Origin: CAZRZN01 sp964604565
Lineage (GTDB): Bacteria; Pseudomonadota; Alphaproteobacteria; Rhodobacterales; Rhodobacteraceae
Assembly: GCA_964604565.1 (NCBI GenBank)
Contig: CAZRZN010000087.1
Location: 1-15,124 of the forward strand
Length of the DNA stretch: 15,124 nt
Direction of reading: 5' to 3'
Position 1 is the stretch's first letter; every line of letters starts with the position of its first letter. Of this stretch, positions 7,660 to 14,505 are shown in pieces. The notes under the pieces are model-generated. The model was not told where the DNA came from. It ran no database searches and worked only from the letters and a program-made list of their open reading frames with translations. Made by a program: the position numbers and the translations under genes.

Positions 7660-8372
7660 CCCTTACCGATCCTGTTGATATAGTTGACGGTTTCCGGATC
7701 GAACCAAGTCCGCGAAAACTCCGCCGCCGCTCCTGCGCTGTCTCGCGCGACACGCTCCACATATCCCGCCATGGCTCCGGCCGTTGGGGGAAACCGGGCG
7801 TCGCGCCACTCCGGCACCGGCGCGAGAGAGACCCGATCTTCCGCCGTCAGGATCACCAGATCCAGCCGTTCCCGGTAGAACAGGTAAAGCGACTCCGACA
7901 CGTCCTCAGCTGTGATGACCTCGGCCCGCGTGCCGTCCAGCCAGATCTCTTCAAGCGCAGCGGGCTCTCCGCCCAGAAACCTTAGCCGCCGGAACCGCCA
8001 GCCCTCCGGCGAGGGACCGAAGGCCGGGGCATCCGCAGGCTTTGCCATTCGGTCCACGCCCATCAGCTCGGCTGTCGGCAGGCCGCCACCCGCCTTCAGT
8101 TCCAGCCGCAACATCGAATAGATCGACGGAACGCCATCGCGCAGCCGCACATAATTGCCGGACCCCTGGATCCGCTCAAGAAGGCCGTTTTTTGCCAGAT
8201 GATCCAACGCCTTGCGCAGGGTGCCCACGGCGATGCCCAACTCCTCGGCCATCTCACGCTCCGGCGGCAGACGCGCCCCCTCGACAAGCCGCCCGGCGGC
8301 AATGTCGCGGATCAGCATCTCGCTGATCTGCGCGTGTTTTGGCAACGCCGCAGAGGTCTTTGCCCGCGCCAC
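7656..8372 (-). CDS. GntR-family transcriptional regulator, HutC/UTRA subfamily
   Basis: This 238-residue protein has an N-terminal winged helix (about 10-76; LPPEREMAEELGIAVGTLRK recognition region and the wing ERIQGSGNYVR) followed by a UTRA ligand-binding domain (about 85-235, with the typical EEIWLD at 141-146). HutC-type regulators are usually repressors released by a sugar or a pathway intermediate. The start is a GTG, with AGGAG 7 bases upstream; an ATG 5 bases earlier is out of frame. The gene is divergent from the monooxygenase operon, separated from it by 128 bases, and translationally coupled to the downstream Gfo/Idh gene. The arrangement implies local control of both arms, with SQ, an SQ glycoside or 6-oxo-glucose as possible effectors (inference). 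Confidence 0.9.
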   Translation of the reverse strand: MARAKTSAALPKHAQISEMLIRDIAAGRLVEGARLPPEREMAEELGIAVGTLRKALDHLAKNGLLERIQGSGNYVRLRDGVPSIYSMLRLELKAGGGLPTAELMGVDRMAKPADAPAFGPSPEGWRFRRLRFLGGEPAALEEIWLDGTRAEVITAEDVSESLYLFYRERLDLVILTAEDRVSLAPVPEWRDARFPPTAGAMAGYVERVARDSAGAAAEFSRTWFDPETVNYINRIGKG

Positions 8373-8413
8373 ACCATGTCTCCTCCCGAACCGCGGGCCG
8401 TTCCACGCGGAAA

Positions 8414-8438
8414 ATTAATACACTATTGATGCATGAAT
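8414..8438. promoter_or_regulatory. Two overlapping palindromes, candidate GntR operator in the divergent promoter region
   Basis: ATTAATA-CAC-TATTGAT (8414-8430) is an inverted repeat with 7-base arms and one mismatched pair. ATTGATGCATGAAT (8425-8438) overlaps it and is a palindrome with one mismatched pair. Both lie in the only AT-rich part of the 128-base gap between the GntR GTG and the monooxygenase ATG. A loose -35-like TTGATG (8426-8431) for the plus strand falls inside. This is where an operator for the adjacent HutC-type regulator would be expected; the exact site is inferred. Confidence 0.5.
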
Positions 8439-8500
8439 TGGGGGATGCTACGCAAGAGAAAATCGTTGCCGAATCCGGTGCACTCAAGGGAGGTTCCTGC

Positions 8501-9655
8501 ATGTCCGTCGTGCCCGTCACATCTGCCGATCTTGATGCGTCCGAGGTCAGCTGGTTCTCTGCCCTGTGTTCGGACGATTATCGCTATCTCGGGGTGCCTG
8601 AGGGGGATTTGCGGTCTTCTTTCGAGCATTGCCGCGACATCGTGCTGGAAGCTGAAAAGCAGGGGTTCCGCAACATTCTGGCGCCGTCATCCTATCAGGT
8701 CGGGCAGGACACGCTGTCCTTTGTCGCAGGCATGGCGCCACTGACGCATCGCATCAACATGCTGGCCGCCATCCGCTGCGGCGAGATGCATCCGATCATG
8801 CTGGCCCGGACGGTTGCCACGCTGGATCACATGATGAAGGGGCGGCTGACGCTGAATGTCATCTCCTCCGACTTTCCGGGCGAAAAAGCCGAAAGCGCCT
8901 ACCGCTATCAGCGATCCCGCGAGGTCGTGGAGATCCTCAAACAGGCATGGACCCGGGAGGAGATCACCTACAAGGGTGAGATCTACGATTTCGAGGGCCT
9001 GACCACCGATCCCGCCAAACCCTATCAGACCGGTGGGCCCCTGCTGTATTTCGGGGGGTATTCCCCGCCCGCGCTGGATCTCTGCGGTCAGCATTGCGAC
9101 GTCTACCTGATGTGGCCCGAACCCAAGGAACAGATCGCCCAGCGCATGAAGGATGTGAACGCCGTCGCGGAACGCTACGGTCGCACGCTGGACTACGGGC
9201 TGCGGGTGCACATGATCGTCCGCGATACCGAGGCGGAGGCCCGCGAATATGCCGAAAGCCTCACATCGCAGCTTGACGATGAATATGGCCAACTGATCCG
9301 CGACCGGGCGCATGATTCCAGCTCTCTGGGCGTGTCGCACCAGTCGCGGGCGCGCGAATTGGCGGACAAATTCGGCTATGTCGAGCCGAACTTGTGGACT
9401 GGAATCGGCCGGGCGCGGTCTGGATGCGGTGCGGCGCTGGTCGGGTCGGCGGATCAGGTCCTGTCGGAGATAGAAGCGTATCGCAAGATGGGCATTCGTG
9501 CCTTCATCTTCTCGGGGTATCCGCACATTGACGAATGCCGGCATTTCGGCAAGCTGGTCATGCCGGAGCTTGAGACCTGTTCGCTGCCCGAGGCCTACGG
9601 GCGCGTCCCAACCGAAACACCGGCAACGCCTCTGGGTGTGGGAGAACGTCGATAA
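8501..9655 (+). CDS. smoC: SsuD-like FMNH2-dependent monooxygenase, probable sulfoquinovose monooxygenase (SmoC/SquD type)
   Basis: This 384-residue luciferase-like monooxygenase resembles alkanesulfonate monooxygenase SsuD along its length. Shared elements are RVHMIVRD (235-242, matching SsuD RLHVIVRE with its Arg226/His228), NLWTGIGRARSGCGAALVG (297-315, Arg306 matching SsuD Arg297), SGYPH (338-342) and LYFGG (182-186). SsuD Cys54 is not conserved (VGQD at 67-70). The inferred reaction is C-S bond cleavage of sulfoquinovose with FMNH2 and O2, giving sulfite and 6-oxo-glucose. The SQ assignment rests on the two downstream genes, an aldo/keto reductase and a flavin reductase. The ATG at 8501 has AAGGGAGG 7 bases upstream; an in-frame ATG at 8429 lacks a ribosome site. 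The stop overlaps the next start by one base (TAATG). The alternative is a monooxygenase for another sulfonate. Confidence 0.8.
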   Translation: MSVVPVTSADLDASEVSWFSALCSDDYRYLGVPEGDLRSSFEHCRDIVLEAEKQGFRNILAPSSYQVGQDTLSFVAGMAPLTHRINMLAAIRCGEMHPIMLARTVATLDHMMKGRLTLNVISSDFPGEKAESAYRYQRSREVVEILKQAWTREEITYKGEIYDFEGLTTDPAKPYQTGGPLLYFGGYSPPALDLCGQHCDVYLMWPEPKEQIAQRMKDVNAVAERYGRTLDYGLRVHMIVRDTEAEAREYAESLTSQLDDEYGQLIRDRAHDSSSLGVSHQSRARELADKFGYVEPNLWTGIGRARSGCGAALVGSADQVLSEIEAYRKMGIRAFIFSGYPHIDECRHFGKLVMPELETCSLPEAYGRVPTETPATPLGVGERR

Positions 9656-10539
9656 TGGACCGTGTAGAACTACAGGATGGGCTGAGCCTCAGCCGTATCG
9701 TTTATGGGATGTGGCGAATCGGCGACGATGCCGATACCTCGCCCGCGCATGTTCAGGCCAAGATCGAAGCCTGCCTTGAACAAGGCGTGACCACGCTGGA
9801 TCAGGCCGATATCTACGGCGGATACGAGGCCGAGGAGATCCTTGGCGCCGCACTGACGCGTAGTCTGCGCACCCAGGTCGAAATTGTCACGAAATGCGAC
9901 ATCGTGGCCCCGGTCGGGCGCTATTCCAATGCCCGGGTGAAATACTACGACACGTCCCGCAAGCATATCCTGTCCTCGGTCGAACATTCCCTGCGACTGA
10001 TGGGAATAGAACGCATCGACCTGCTGCTGATCCACCGCCCCGATCCGCTGATGGACCACCGCGAAACCGGCGAGGCGCTGGATGAGGTCGTCAGCTCCGG
10101 AAAGGTGCGCGCCGTGGGCGTGTCCAATTTCAAGCTGCACGACTGGACGCTGCTGCAATCGGCGATGCAGACGCCGCTGGTGACGAACCAGATCGAACTG
10201 AGCCTGTCCGCCCTTCCGGCCTTTACCAATGGCGATGTGGCGTATCTTCAGGAACGTGGCATTCCGCCGATGGCGTGGTCGCCGCTGGGCGGCGGGGCGC
10301 TGATGACGGGCGACACACCGCTGACGCGGGTGATGGACCGTGTTGCCAAGGACCACGATGTCGACCGCGCCGCCGTGGCCGTCGCGTGGCTGTTGGCCCA
10401 TCCGGCGGGTATCCTGCCTGTCATGGGCACGAACAACATTGATCGGATCAAAGCGTTTTCCACGGCATTGGACCTGCGCATGACGCGCGAACTGTGGTTT
10501 GAGCTTTACACCGCCGCGCTGGGCGAAGAGGTGCCCTGA
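9655..10539 (+). CDS. smoB: Aldo/keto reductase, probable 6-oxo-glucose (6-dehydroglucose) reductase (SmoB/SquF type)
   Basis: This 294-residue (alpha/beta)8 aldo/keto reductase keeps the catalytic tetrad: Asp49 and Tyr54 in LDQADIYGGY, Lys80 in IVTKCD and His127 in LLLIHRPD. GVSNF (155-159), NQIELS (178-183) and MAWSPLGGG (206-214) are family NADPH-site and substrate-barrel motifs. The overall style is that of YdhF-like reductases. In the sulfo-SMO/ASMO pathway such an enzyme reduces 6-oxo-glucose, the product of SQ desulfonation, to glucose with NAD(P)H in the cytoplasm. The gene starts on the last base of the monooxygenase stop and its own stop overlaps an ATG of the next gene, so it is tightly coupled to both. 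The aldo/keto reductase call is certain; the substrate is inferred from the operon. Confidence 0.82.
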   Translation: MDRVELQDGLSLSRIVYGMWRIGDDADTSPAHVQAKIEACLEQGVTTLDQADIYGGYEAEEILGAALTRSLRTQVEIVTKCDIVAPVGRYSNARVKYYDTSRKHILSSVEHSLRLMGIERIDLLLIHRPDPLMDHRETGEALDEVVSSGKVRAVGVSNFKLHDWTLLQSAMQTPLVTNQIELSLSALPAFTNGDVAYLQERGIPPMAWSPLGGGALMTGDTPLTRVMDRVAKDHDVDRAAVAVAWLLAHPAGILPVMGTNNIDRIKAFSTALDLRMTRELWFELYTAALGEEVP

Positions 10540-10562
10540 TGGACGGCGACTGGAGGCCCAAC

Positions 10563-11051
10563 ATGATGCGAGATATCGACCCGACACAGGATTCGCGCGC
10601 CTTTCGCGATGCCCTCGGTGCCTTTGCAACCGGGGTTACGATCGTCACGGTGCCCAGCGAGAAGGGTCCTGTCGGCATCACCGCCTCCAGCTTTTCCAGC
10701 GTTTCTCTGGATCCGCCTCTTGTGCTGTGGTCACCGGCGAAATCTTCAAGGCGGTTCGATTATTTCAAGGCCGCGCCGCATTACGCGATCCATGTTCTGG
10801 ACGCGCACCAGCAACAGGTCTGCAACGGTTTCAGTCGTGACATGCATGCCTTTGACGGTCTGGACTGGTCAGAGGACGTCAACGGCGTGCCCCGCATAGA
10901 CGGCTGTCTGGCGCGGTTCGACTGCACCCTTGAGGCGACGCATGACGCCGGCGACCATGTGATCATCGTGGGCCGGGTGGCCGGCGCGGCCTTTCGGTCC
11001 GGTCTGCCCCTTCTGTTTCAAGGCGGCCGTTTCGTCAGCCTAAAGGGCTGA
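10563..11051 (+). CDS. smoA: NAD(P)H:flavin reductase, FMN reductase partner of the monooxygenase (SmoA type)
   Basis: This 162-residue protein belongs to the flavin reductase-like (split-barrel) family. FRDALGAFATGVTIVT (14-29), the FMN-contacting GITASSFSSVSLDPPLVLW (38-56) and GDHVIIVGRV (130-139) are its hallmarks. Two-component monooxygenases of the SsuD type need such an enzyme to make diffusible FMNH2, which explains its position in this operon. I prefer the ATG at 10563, which has GGAGG six bases upstream. An ATG at 10539 overlapping the preceding stop (TGATG) would add eight residues and has a weaker AGAGG upstream, so it stays possible. A 77-base spacer with two hairpins separates it from the transporter genes. 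The family is secure; the partner role is inferred. Confidence 0.85.
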   Translation: MMRDIDPTQDSRAFRDALGAFATGVTIVTVPSEKGPVGITASSFSSVSLDPPLVLWSPAKSSRRFDYFKAAPHYAIHVLDAHQQQVCNGFSRDMHAFDGLDWSEDVNGVPRIDGCLARFDCTLEATHDAGDHVIIVGRVAGAAFRSGLPLLFQGGRFVSLKG

Positions 11052-11058
11052 AGGGTTT

Positions 11059-11111
11059 CGGATCGGGGCGCTCAAGACCCCGACCGGACCAACATGGGGC
11101 ACCACGCCCCA
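11059..11111 (+). repeat. Two tandem stem-loops between the catabolic and transport genes
   Basis: Hairpin 1 pairs CGG-TCGGGG (59-61 and 63-68 of 11000s, A11062 bulged) with CCCCGACCG (11078-11086) around a 9-base loop. Hairpin 2 pairs TGGGGC (11095-11100) with GCCCCA (11106-11111) around ACCAC. No T-run follows either, so they are not standard terminators. They sit immediately before the strong GGGAGGAG ribosome site of the small TRAP subunit and may separate expression levels of the two gene groups by transcript processing or stability (inference). Confidence 0.45.
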
Positions 11112-11128
11112 CCAAAGGGAGGAGCGCC

Positions 11129-11725
11129 ATGCCGGTGCTGCTGACACTGCTTTGGCCGCTTGAGCGGCTGAACACCGGGCTGCTGGCTGTGGGACGGATC
11201 ATAGCCATCATCGCGCTGGCCGTCATGGTCTGTCTGATCCTTGGCCAGATATTCTGGCGTTATGCACTGAACGACGCGCCCAACTGGACAGAGGAGGCGG
11301 CCCGCTTCGGCATGCTGTGGCTGACCGGCCTGATGGCCCCGCTGGCCTATCGGCAGGGCGGTTTCGTCGCGATCGACATGCTGGAACGCGCCCTGCCCCG
11401 CTTGGTGGCAGGACTGCTGTCATTGCTGCTGCTGGCGATCTCGCTCTGGGTGCTGCTGATCGCTTGGGACAAGGGGCTGAACAATCACGTCGACAGCCTG
11501 TCCGGGCGGGGGTGTTCGTCCTCGCTGCGCTGGCCGTTCGGGATCGAGATCGGCAAGTGCAAGGCAAAGTTCGCCAATCAGTATCAATATGCTGCGCTCT
11601 GGGTGGGGGTAAACCTGCTGATCCTCGTGAATGTCGAGCTGATCCTGCGCAAACTCATCACGCTTTTGGGTGGCGGGGGGCGACTGCGCTCCGTCACTGG
11701 CGAAGACATGGCAGGAGCCGACTGA
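11129..11725 (+). CDS. TRAP transporter small permease subunit (DctQ family)
   Basis: This 198-residue membrane protein has the four-helix layout of DctQ proteins: about 23-43, 58-76, 92-112 and 154-176. The family motif around ILGQIFWRYALNDAPNWTEEAARF (38-60) is clear. The loop between helices 3 and 4 (about 113-152) is long for the family and carries two cysteines (129 and 144); it should face the periplasm. The subunit supports the large permease in secondary, ion-driven uptake of an organic anion captured by the binding protein. The start has GGGAGGAG four bases upstream. The stop overlaps the large subunit start (TGATG). Placement behind the monooxygenase genes suggests uptake of SQ or a sulfoquinovosyl glycoside. 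Confidence 0.9.
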   Translation: MPVLLTLLWPLERLNTGLLAVGRIIAIIALAVMVCLILGQIFWRYALNDAPNWTEEAARFGMLWLTGLMAPLAYRQGGFVAIDMLERALPRLVAGLLSLLLLAISLWVLLIAWDKGLNNHVDSLSGRGCSSSLRWPFGIEIGKCKAKFANQYQYAALWVGVNLLILVNVELILRKLITLLGGGGRLRSVTGEDMAGAD

Positions 11726-13293
11726 TGCTGATCTGGTTTCTTCCCGTCTTTCTTGTGCTCATCATGATCGGCCTGCCGGTTGTCTTTGCCCTGCTGGCCG
11801 CCCCTTTCGGCCTACTGGTCATGGACGATCAATCCCGCCAGCTTTCGGTGCTTTACCGCAACCTTTACAATGGCATGGACAGCTTTCCGCTGATGGCGCT
11901 GCCCTTCTTCATGCTGGCAGGCGAGATCATGAACCGCGGCGGCATCACGATCCGGCTGGTAGAATTCTCGCAGGCCATCATGGGCCACCTGCGCGGCGGT
12001 CTGGCGCATGTGAACATCTTGTCCTCAATCCTGTTTGCGGGTCTGTCGGGAAGCGCCGTGGCGGATACTTCTGCGCTTGGGTCCACGCTGATCCCAGCGA
12101 TGGAAAAGAACGGCTACACCCGCCGCTTTGCCGCCGCGATCACGGCCGCCAGTTCGGTCATCGGGCCGATCATCCCGCCCTCGGGCATCATGATCATCTA
12201 TGCCTATGTCATGGGCGAATCCGTAGCGGCGCTGTTTCTGGCCGGGATCGTCCCCGGGGTGCTGGTGGGCGTCGGCCTGATGGTGATGGTGCGGCTGATG
12301 GCCGACCGTTACGACCTGCCCAAGGCAGAGCGCATCGTTCACCGTGGCCAAACCCTAAGCACGACGGAATACTGGGTCAGCTTTGCCCTGTTGCGGATCA
12401 ACGTCGCCGGTCTGTTGATGGCCCTTTACAGCGGGCTTGCCGTGCCTCTTGGCCTAGCCCGCCTCGCCGAAAACGGCGATACGGTCCACAGCCTAAACCT
12501 CTGGATCGTCTTTGCCGCCCTGCTGATGATCGCCCATGGCCTGCTGATGCGCTGGCGGCGGTCGGTCGACCCGGATTTCCGCATCATCTGCAAGAAGGCG
12601 GTCGCGCCACTCCAGACGCCGATCATCATTCTGGGCGGCATCCTGATTGGTGTGATGACCCCGACCGAGGCCTCCGCCGTTGCGGTGGCCTACGCGTTGC
12701 TGGTCAGCTTCCTGGTCCTGCGGTCCATGACGATGCGCGACCTTGTGCATGTCCTGTCGCGTTCGGCCTTGGCGACCTCGGCGGTTCTGCTGCTTGTCGG
12801 GGCTGCCGTGGCCTTCAAGACCGTGGTGTCGCTGTCCTACGCGCCGCAGATCCTGACCGACCTCATCCTGGGGCTGAGTGAGAACCCGCTGATCCTTCTG
12901 TTCCTCATCAACATCCTGTTGTTCATCGTGGGCATGTTTCTGGATGCCGGGCCGGCGATCATCATCCTTGGCCCGATCCTTGGACCGATCTTTGTCGAGC
13001 TTGGCGTGCATCCGGTGCATTTCGCGATCATCATGAGCGTGAATCTGACCGTGGGCCTTGCGACGCCCCCCATGGGGCTGGTGCTGTTCGTGGCCTCGAC
13101 AGTCAGTCGCGAAAAGGTGGAAACCATCGCGCGAGCCATTCTACCCTTTCTCGCGGTCGAAGTGGTGGTGATCTTTCTCATCACCTACGTGCCGCAGATT
13201 TCCATGACCGTTCCCTATCTCACGGACTTCCTCGGATGCGCGCCGGATATCGGCTACATGGCTTGCATCAGTCCCGAACCCGTGAGCAACTGA
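11725..13293 (+). CDS. TRAP transporter large permease subunit (DctM family), enlarged
   Basis: This 522-residue transport subunit shows the conserved DctM motifs: ALPFFMLAGEIMNRGG (58-73), FAGLSGSAVADTSALGS (104-120, ion-site region), GPIIPPSG (147-154), GVMTPTEAS (309-317) and VGLATPPMG (443-451). Usual DctM proteins have about 425 residues. The extra length is mainly between the IIPPSG and TPTEA motifs, with two added hydrophobic stretches at about 220-246 and 258-275, plus a roughly 20-residue tail containing Cys505 and Cys514. The start at 11725 is set by the one-base overlap with the small subunit and the immediate membrane segment (MLIWFLPVFLVLIMIGLPVV). A longer frame upstream only shadows the small-subunit gene. 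It forms the elevator-type ion-coupled pathway for the ligand delivered by the binding protein. Confidence 0.93.
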   Translation: MLIWFLPVFLVLIMIGLPVVFALLAAPFGLLVMDDQSRQLSVLYRNLYNGMDSFPLMALPFFMLAGEIMNRGGITIRLVEFSQAIMGHLRGGLAHVNILSSILFAGLSGSAVADTSALGSTLIPAMEKNGYTRRFAAAITAASSVIGPIIPPSGIMIIYAYVMGESVAALFLAGIVPGVLVGVGLMVMVRLMADRYDLPKAERIVHRGQTLSTTEYWVSFALLRINVAGLLMALYSGLAVPLGLARLAENGDTVHSLNLWIVFAALLMIAHGLLMRWRRSVDPDFRIICKKAVAPLQTPIIILGGILIGVMTPTEASAVAVAYALLVSFLVLRSMTMRDLVHVLSRSALATSAVLLLVGAAVAFKTVVSLSYAPQILTDLILGLSENPLILLFLINILLFIVGMFLDAGPAIIILGPILGPIFVELGVHPVHFAIIMSVNLTVGLATPPMGLVLFVASTVSREKVETIARAILPFLAVEVVVIFLITYVPQISMTVPYLTDFLGCAPDIGYMACISPEPVSN

Positions 13294-13330
13294 ACGGAAA
13301 ACAGAAACGACAGCATATCGGGAGGTATTC

Positions 13331-14398
13331 ATGCTGAAGCATCTTTTCACGGCGGCGACGATCACTGCCGCATCCCTGACCGGGATCATGGCACAGGCCG
13401 CGGAACATGGCGATCCGATCAAGATCGTCGCCACCGCGAACTCGAATGAAGCGGATGAGGATTACGCCGGCCTGATCGTCTTCAAGGATTATGTCGAGGC
13501 CGCGTCGAATGGCGGAATCGAGGTCGAAATCTTCATGGGCACGCAGCTTTGCTCCACCGGTGCGGAGTGCATCGAGGGCGTAGCCGAGGGCTCCATCGAC
13601 GTCTATATCTCCACCTCCGGCGGGGCAGCGGGGATCTTTCCTTACGTTCAGGTTCTGGACCTGCCCTATCTCATGGCCAACGACCGCATTGCCGAACATG
13701 TCCTGAGCGGCGATTTCGTGCGTGAAATGCGCGACATGGCGCTTGCAGACAGCGATGACACCGTGCGCCTGATGACCATCGGCAACACCGGCGGATGGCG
13801 CAACTTTGCCAACACGCAGCGCCGCATCACGACGCCCGCAGATATGGAAGGGCTGAAGATCCGGACAGTCGTCGCCGATCTGCCGCAGGAACTGGTCAAG
13901 GCCCTTGGCGCGGCTCCGACGCCGATCCCGTGGCCCGAACTGTTCACCTCGTTCCAGACCGGTGTTGTCGACGGGTCAAAGAATGGCATCACCGACATCA
14001 TGGGCATGAAGTTCCCGGATGCCGGCCTGCAATACATCACGCTGGATGGCCATGCCTACATGGGTGCGCTGTGGTGGATGAACAACGAGAAATTCCTTGG
14101 GATGGACGAGGACATGCGCCGCGTCGTCATGGACGGGTTCTATGCCCTGCAACAAGCCACATTTGCCGCGCCCAAGCGCGGGGCGATCCAGGCCTATGCC
14201 GATTTCGTCGAAGGCGGCGGTGACATCTACGTGCCGACGCCGGAGGAAAAGGCCATGTTCGCCGAGGCAGCGGCCCCGGTGCAAGACTGGTTCCGCGAAA
14301 ACGTGGATGGCGGCGGTAGGATCCTCGATGCTTTGATCGAGGCGGTGGATGAGGCCGAGGCCGACCTTGCCGCGGCCTATGACGCGGACCTGCAATAA
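13331..14398 (+). CDS. TRAP transporter solute-binding protein (DctP family)
   Basis: This 355-residue protein has a classic Sec signal peptide (1-24, cleavage after AQAA) and a DctP fold. GWRNFANTQRRITTPADMEG (155-174) and LKIRTV (175-180) contain the conserved Arg178 that binds a ligand's anionic group in most TRAP receptors. PTPIPWPELFTSFQTGVVDG (196-215) is the hinge region. Two cysteines (74 and 80, in QLCSTGAEC) are close enough for a periplasmic disulfide. It starts 37 bases after the large permease with GGGAGG five bases upstream, and is followed by a strong terminator. As the last gene of the operon it probably binds the substrate of the encoded pathway, SQ or a sulfoquinovosyl glycoside such as sulfoquinovosyl glycerol. 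That ligand is inferred; carboxylates are the commonest ligands of this family. Confidence 0.92.
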   Translation: MLKHLFTAATITAASLTGIMAQAAEHGDPIKIVATANSNEADEDYAGLIVFKDYVEAASNGGIEVEIFMGTQLCSTGAECIEGVAEGSIDVYISTSGGAAGIFPYVQVLDLPYLMANDRIAEHVLSGDFVREMRDMALADSDDTVRLMTIGNTGGWRNFANTQRRITTPADMEGLKIRTVVADLPQELVKALGAAPTPIPWPELFTSFQTGVVDGSKNGITDIMGMKFPDAGLQYITLDGHAYMGALWWMNNEKFLGMDEDMRRVVMDGFYALQQATFAAPKRGAIQAYADFVEGGGDIYVPTPEEKAMFAEAAAPVQDWFRENVDGGGRILDALIEAVDEAEADLAAAYDADLQ

Positions 14399-14422
14399 GC
14401 TTTTCCAAGACATGATCGAGTG

Positions 14423-14450
14423 GGCCGGGGGTGACCATCCCCGGCCTTTT
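14423..14450 (+). terminator. Rho-independent terminator of the monooxygenase/TRAP operon
   Basis: GGCCGGGG (14423-14430) pairs perfectly with CCCCGGCC (14439-14446) around an 8-base loop and is followed by TTTT (14447-14450). It begins 24 bases after the binding-protein stop. It points in the plus direction and closes the six-gene unit before the convergent COQ9-family gene. Confidence 0.9.
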
Positions 14451-14505
14451 CAGTGACATCCCCAAGCCAAGCGCCGACCTTGGCAAACCCATTGAGGGAA
14501 ATGCC

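Noticed and set aside
8339..8500. Longer N-terminus for the monooxygenase
   Set aside because: The extension would cross the divergent promoter and overlap the GntR gene start. The ATG at 8501 has a strong ribosome site 7 bases upstream; the in-frame ATG at 8429 has none.
11317..11724. N-terminal extension of the large TRAP subunit frame
   Set aside because: It overlaps the small TRAP subunit and is a shadow sequence; the start at 11725 overlaps the small subunit stop and begins the expected first membrane helix.
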